This document shows, in pieces, positions 5,220 through 6,736 of a DNA stretch of 6,736 nt (its first letter is position 1; each line of letters opens with the position of its first letter). Origin of the DNA: UBA6019 sp036564345 (GTDB taxonomy: Bacteria > Chloroflexota > Dormibacteria > Dormibacterales > Dormibacteraceae); assembly GCA_036564345.1 (NCBI GenBank), contig DATCOZ010000195.1, positions 1 to 6,736 of the forward strand, in the 5' to 3' direction. The notes below the pieces were generated by a model. The model had not been told where the DNA came from. It saw nothing but the letters and a program-made list of their open reading frames with translations, and did no database searches. The position numbers were made by a program, and so were the translations under genes.

Positions 5220-5797
5220 TGATCCCCCTTGACCCCCCGAGCCTGGTTGAGGCTCCCGACCTGCTGGAGACCGAGCGCCTGCTGCTCCGTCAGTTCCTGG
5301 AGACCGACGTCGATCTCTACGCCAGGATCTGCGCGGACCCTGAGGTGATGCGCTTCATCGGGGACGGCAGCACCCTGACCCGGGAGCAGACCTGGCGCGC
5401 GGTGGCCGGCGCGCTCGGCCATTGGGTCCTCCGCGGTTACGGCCTTTACGCGGTGGAGGAGAAGGCGACCGGCACCTTCATCGGCAGGATTGGCCTGATC
5501 AACCCCGAGGGCTGGCCGGGGCTCGAGGCGGGCTGGCTGCTGGGCCGCCAGCATTGGGGCATGGGCTACGCGACCGAGGGCGCCAAGGCGGTGGTGAGGA
5601 TGGCCTACGAGTCGGTCGGCGCCACCCACCTGATCAGCCTGATCCGGCCCGAGAACCTCGCCTCCATCCGGATCGCCGAGAAGCTCGGGGCGATCCGCGA
5701 GAGCACGATCGAGATGCACGGCGGACCGGTCCACATCTACGCCTACGGCGGCCCTCCAGTGGACCCAACCCTCCTCCTGGCGCCGCATACCAAGTAA
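5219..5797 (+). CDS. GNAT-family N-acetyltransferase (RimJ/RimL type)
   Basis: This 192-residue cytoplasmic acetyltransferase has the Acetyltransf_3 layout. Residues 17-27 (LETERLLLRQF) are the opening strand typical of RimJ/RimL relatives, and 41-48 (PEVMRFIG) is the substrate-side helix. GLYAVEEKATGTFIGRIGL (75-93) forms the central hairpin, and LEAGWLLGRQHWGMGYATEG (102-121) contains the acetyl-CoA pyrophosphate loop R-x-x-W-G-x-G-Y-A-T-E. LISLIRPENLASIRIAEKLG (138-157) is the C-terminal strand and the helix with the conserved Asn. Family members acetylate ribosomal-protein N-termini, antibiotics or small amines with acetyl-CoA; the acceptor here is unknown. The start overlaps the dehydrogenase stop by one base (TGATG), so this is the third gene of a coupled unit. 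Its role with the flavoenzyme is not evident and may be incidental. It converges on the ligase gene, with 21 bases between the stops. Confidence 0.9.
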   Translation: MIPLDPPSLVEAPDLLETERLLLRQFLETDVDLYARICADPEVMRFIGDGSTLTREQTWRAVAGALGHWVLRGYGLYAVEEKATGTFIGRIGLINPEGWPGLEAGWLLGRQHWGMGYATEGAKAVVRMAYESVGATHLISLIRPENLASIRIAEKLGAIRESTIEMHGGPVHIYAYGGPPVDPTLLLAPHTK

Positions 5798-5818
5798 TTT
5801 CCCTCGTGCGGAGGCGGG

Positions 5819-6736
5819 CTAGCCGTTCAGCTCCCGGCGGTCGACGACCCGCTTCGCCTTGCCCTCGCTGCGAGGGAGCACGCCGCCGGCGAGGACTGTC
5901 ACGTCGACCGTCAGGCCGATCAGCTCCTTGATCCGTTCCTGCGCGGCATGGCCGAGGTGCTCCTTGTGGGTCCCGGGCTCGGCCTCGACGAGGACCTGCA
6001 TCGCGTCATGCCGCTTCTGGGTGCGGTCGACGACGATCTGGTAGTTGCCCGTCAGGCCGGCGATGCTGAGCAGGATCTCCTCGACCATGCTCGGGAAGAT
6101 GTTGACGCCGCGCACGATGAGCATGTCGTCGGTCCGGCCGCGGAGCTTTGAGATCCGGCGGAAGGGGCTGCCACAGGCACAGGGCTCGTCGATGAGGACT
6201 ACGCGGTCGCGGGTCCGGTAGCGGACGATCGGGGTCGCCCGCCGGGTGAGGCTCGTGAGCACCAGCTCGCCCTCCTGCCCGCTGGGGACCGGGCGACCCG
6301 TCTCCGGGTCCACCGTCTCGGCAAGGAAGTGGTCCTCGAACAGGTGGAGGCCGTCGTGCTCCCGGCACTCGATGGCGACGCCGGGACCGCCGAGCTCGGT
6401 CAGGCCGTAGACGTCGAACGCCTCGAGGCCGAGACCTGCCTCGATCTGCCGCCTCATCCCCTCCGTCCAGGGCTCGGCGCCGAAGAAGCCGACCCGCAGC
6501 TTGAGCCGCAGCCGGACGACCTCCTCCTTGAGCGCTTCCGCGAGCACCAGGGCGTAGGAGGGCGTGCAGGCGAGGACCGTCGTGCCGAGGTCCTGCATCA
6601 GCATCACCTGGCGCGCGGTGACGCCGGAGGAGGTCGGCACCACGGTGCAGCCGACCCGCTCGGCGCCGATGTGGAAGCCGAGGCCGCCCGTGAAGAGGCC
6701 GTAGCCGTAGGCGTTCTGCATCACGTCGTGCTCGGT
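5819..6736 (-). CDS. paaK: phenylacetate-CoA ligase family protein, N-terminus missing
   Basis: The gene ends at TAG 5821-5819 and runs open to the right edge, giving 305 residues of a family normally about 430-440 long. Roughly the first 130 residues, including the SSGTTG ATP-phosphate loop, lie outside. The visible part matches PaaK closely: DVMQNAYGYGLFTGGLGFHIGAER at the fragment start, FFGAEPWTEGMR, the adenylate-forming motif YGLTELGGPG (about 6380-6409), GELVLTSLTRRATPIVRYRT with the hinge-side acidic/arginine residues, a CACG cysteine pair, LRGRTDDMLIVRGVNIFPS and the C-terminal catalytic-lysine loop LPRSEGKAKRVVD. PaaK activates phenylacetate with ATP and CoA to phenylacetyl-CoA, the entry step of aerobic phenylacetate breakdown. 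Paralogues accept other aryl acids, so the substrate is not certain. An apparent GTG start at 6724 is an internal codon (Val), because the conserved sequence continues upstream to the edge. It is on the same strand as the LivK-type gene but separated by five other genes. Confidence 0.93.
   Translation of the reverse strand, partial: TEHDVMQNAYGYGLFTGGLGFHIGAERVGCTVVPTSSGVTARQVMLMQDLGTTVLACTPSYALVLAEALKEEVVRLRLKLRVGFFGAEPWTEGMRRQIEAGLGLEAFDVYGLTELGGPGVAIECREHDGLHLFEDHFLAETVDPETGRPVPSGQEGELVLTSLTRRATPIVRYRTRDRVVLIDEPCACGSPFRRISKLRGRTDDMLIVRGVNIFPSMVEEILLSIAGLTGNYQIVVDRTQKRHDAMQVLVEAEPGTHKEHLGHAAQERIKELIGLTVDVTVLAGGVLPRSEGKAKRVVDRRELNG

Noticed and set aside
5798..5818. Possible terminator in the convergent gap between the acetyltransferase and the ligase (CCTC...GAGG)
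   Set aside because: Only four base pairs form and there is no T run after it, too weak to call.
5819..6724. A complete 301-residue ligase starting at GTG 6724
   Set aside because: The conserved PaaK sequence (TEHDVMQNAYGYG) continues in frame to the window edge, so the gene is cut by the edge and not short.

Overview
The window is a very GC-rich bacterial stretch, tightly packed with seven genes on both strands. Two are cut by the window edges. GTG and TTG starts, secreted lipoproteins with Ser/Thr/Pro/Ala-rich linkers, and several starts with little or no Shine-Dalgarno sequence fit an uncultured soil or groundwater lineage such as Chloroflexota, or less likely Actinomycetota. This placement is an inference from style; no marker gene is present.

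Layout. (1) 1-333, minus: the N-terminal third or less of a LivK-type (branched-chain amino-acid family) ABC transporter substrate-binding lipoprotein. It runs off the left edge and is not obvious from complete-ORF calls. (2) 361-1212 and 1220-2623, plus: a class I SAM-dependent methyltransferase and, 7 bases on, a secreted GHL10-family glycoside-hydrolase-like protein. (3) 2634-2657: a strong 9-bp hairpin in the convergent gap, which could stop transcription from both sides. (4) 2644-3525, minus: a lipoprotein of unrecognised family. (5) 3541-3783, 3780-5219 and 5219-5797, plus: a three-gene unit with overlapping stop/start codons. It encodes an 80-residue stand-alone lipoyl-domain protein, a GlcD-type FAD-linked 2-hydroxyacid dehydrogenase and a RimJ/RimL-type GNAT acetyltransferase. 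(6) 5819-6736, minus: the C-terminal two thirds of a phenylacetate-CoA ligase (PaaK family), running off the right edge.

The most interesting part is unit (5). A free lipoyl domain with an E2-like ETDKV lipoylation site is translationally coupled to a flavin dehydrogenase, with no E1, E3 or E2 catalytic domain beside it. This suggests, but does not prove, a lipoyl carrier that serves the flavoenzyme. Both divergent gene pairs have start codons only 27 and 15 bases apart, so their promoters must overlap or lie inside the opposing genes. I see no tRNA, rRNA, CRISPR array, insertion sequence, riboswitch or attachment site, and no gene-free stretch longer than 30 bases.
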